A stretch of DNA of 64,000 bases from NCBI GenBank assembly GCA_963837105.1, contig CAWIMG010000028.1:62001-126000 (forward strand), in the 5' to 3' direction. Numbering within the stretch: the stretch's first letter is position 1; each line of letters begins with the position of its first letter. The DNA comes from UBA9676 sp963837105 (GTDB taxonomy: Bacteria > Actinomycetota > Actinomycetes > Streptosporangiales > Streptosporangiaceae). Both the position numbers and the translations under genes were made by a program. Below the pieces are notes generated by a model. It was not told where the DNA came from, did no database searches, and was given only the letters and a program-made list of their open reading frames with translations. Below are positions 63,091 through 64,000 of this stretch, one piece after another.

Positions 63091-64000
63091 ACCCGGCGAC
63101 GGCACTGGCCACGGTGCTGGCCGACGAACTGGCCAGGTGCGGGCTGGCCGAGGCGGTGATCGCCCCCGGCTCGCGCAGCGCGCCGCTGGCCATGGCGCTG
63201 TGGGAGCAGGCCGCCGCGGCCGGCCCGGTCCGGCTGCATGTGCGGGTGGACGAGCGTTCGGCCGCGTTCCTCGCGCTCGGGCTGGCCAAGGCGAGCCGCC
63301 GGCCGGTCGCACTGGTGTGCACCTCGGGCACGGCGGCGGCGCAGTTCCATCCGGCGGTGATCGAGGCCAGCGAGGCGGGCGTGCCGCTGCTGGTGCTGAC
63401 CGCCGACCGGCCGCCGGAGCTGCGCGGCACCGGCGCCAACCAGACGATCGACCAGCTCAAGCTGTACGGGGCCGCGGTCCGCTGGTTCTGCGAGGTGGGA
63501 GTGCCGGAGGCGCGCCCGGGCATGGCCGGGTACTGGCGGTCACTGGCCTGCCGGGCCTGGGCGGTCGCGGCCGGGGAGGCCGGCGGCTGGCCCGGCCCGG
63601 TGCACCTCAACCTGCCGCTGCGGGAGCCGCTGGTGCCCGAACCGGCCGGGCCGGACTGGCCGGAGCCGCTGGCTGGCCGTCCGGACGGGGCCCGGTGGAC
63701 GCGGTTCGCCAGCCAGCCGGCCCCGGCCGCGCTGGAACTGCCGTGGACCGAGCGCGGGGTGGTGGTGTGCGGGGACGGCTGCGCCGACCCGGCCGCGCTG
63801 CTGCAGCTGGCGGCGGAGGCCGGCTGGCCGGTGCTGGCCGAGCCGTCGTCCGGCGCGCGGTCCGGTCCCTGCGCCCTCGGCGGCTACCCGTACCTGCTCG
63901 GCTCGGCCGAGTTCGTGGCGGCGCACCGGCCGGACGTGATCGTGTCGGCTGGCCGGCCGGGACTGTCCCGGCCCCAGCTCGGCTACCTGGCGGCCCGGTC
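63087..64000 (+). CDS. menD: SEPHCHC synthase, N-terminal part (partial)
   Basis: The visible 304 residues start MNPATALATVLADELARCGL and contain AEAVIAPGSRSAPLAMALWE, HVRVDERSAAFLALGLAKAS (the thiamin-diphosphate glutamate) and ALVCTSGTAAAQFHPAVIEA, all diagnostic of MenD. It condenses isochorismate and 2-oxoglutarate, the first committed step of menaquinone synthesis. The gene runs off the end of the window; about half of the usual ~560 residues are present. The ATG overlaps the menC stop. Confidence 0.96.
   Translation, partial: MNPATALATVLADELARCGLAEAVIAPGSRSAPLAMALWEQAAAAGPVRLHVRVDERSAAFLALGLAKASRRPVALVCTSGTAAAQFHPAVIEASEAGVPLLVLTADRPPELRGTGANQTIDQLKLYGAAVRWFCEVGVPEARPGMAGYWRSLACRAWAVAAGEAGGWPGPVHLNLPLREPLVPEPAGPDWPEPLAGRPDGARWTRFASQPAPAALELPWTERGVVVCGDGCADPAALLQLAAEAGWPVLAEPSSGARSGPCALGGYPYLLGSAEFVAAHRPDVIVSAGRPGLSRPQLGYLAAR

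Overview
The window is one contiguous piece of chromosome from a high-GC actinomycete. Evidence for this is the dense G/C-ending codon use, frequent GTG starts and 4-bp stop/start overlaps, an actinobacterial rrn operon whose spacer holds no tRNA, mycothiol-linked DinB-like enzymes, steA/steB next to recN-nadK-tlyA, and the actinomycete gene order pheT-arg-tyrS-rrn. The rRNA and gene order fit Streptosporangiales or a neighbouring order, but this cannot be settled by eye. No phage, plasmid, CRISPR or tRNA signal was seen; most of the window is core genome.

Layout. 1-4000: the 3' end of pheT, an MFS permease, two tandem 8-codon micro-ORFs on the minus strand, a membrane diguanylate cyclase and a small lipoprotein. 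4067-11823: a complete arginine cluster argC-J-B-D-R-G-H behind an ARG-box-like dyad; argC to argG are translationally coupled and a large hairpin separates argG from argH. 11795-13838: a frameshifted 3-methyladenine glycosylase gene and tyrS. 13839-19673: rrn operon (two promoters, boxB/boxA-like leader, 16S, 23S with an unusual 103-nt expansion, 5S, terminator). 19727-27154: an arginine/glycine-rich TPR protein, an MBL hydrolase, a membrane glycosyltransferase, a DUF1015 protein, a TPR protein and a HAD-IIA phosphatase. 27151-27314: a 164-bp palindromic MITE-like element. 27459-30540: a two-gene ABC transporter, an endonuclease VIII-like glycosylase and an SCP2-domain protein. 30736-40672: a long plus-strand operon: small protein, tlyA, NAD kinase, recN, steA, steB, a MraY-like transferase, a MurJ-like flippase and a GT4 glycosyltransferase. 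40733-43757: an unknown proline-rich membrane protein, a DUF4397 surface protein and a sortase. 43779-48963: an MBL hydrolase, a mycothiol-type enzyme, uvrA behind a damage-type promoter, and an interrupted hydrolase. 48967-54352: DUF5999, small unknown proteins and a heterodimeric ABC exporter on the minus strand. 54595-58896: a DinB-like enzyme, a class V aminotransferase, a GNAT, a patatin and a broken K+ channel. 58915-64000: a primary-like sigma factor and menaquinone genes menE (minus) and menB-C-D (plus, menD running off the end).

Together the genes cover arginine and menaquinone synthesis, translation (pheT, tyrS, rrn, tlyA), DNA repair (mpg, nei, recN, uvrA) and envelope building or division (steA/B, MraY-like, MurJ-like, GT4, sortase).

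The most unusual items are the duplicated micro-ORF MRGHDWTK with identical ribosome binding sites, the palindromic element at 27151, and the 23S expansion. Five genes carry seven single-base shifts, nearly all in or next to short G or C runs. This looks more like a sequencing or assembly artefact than gene decay and should be checked before calling them pseudogenes.
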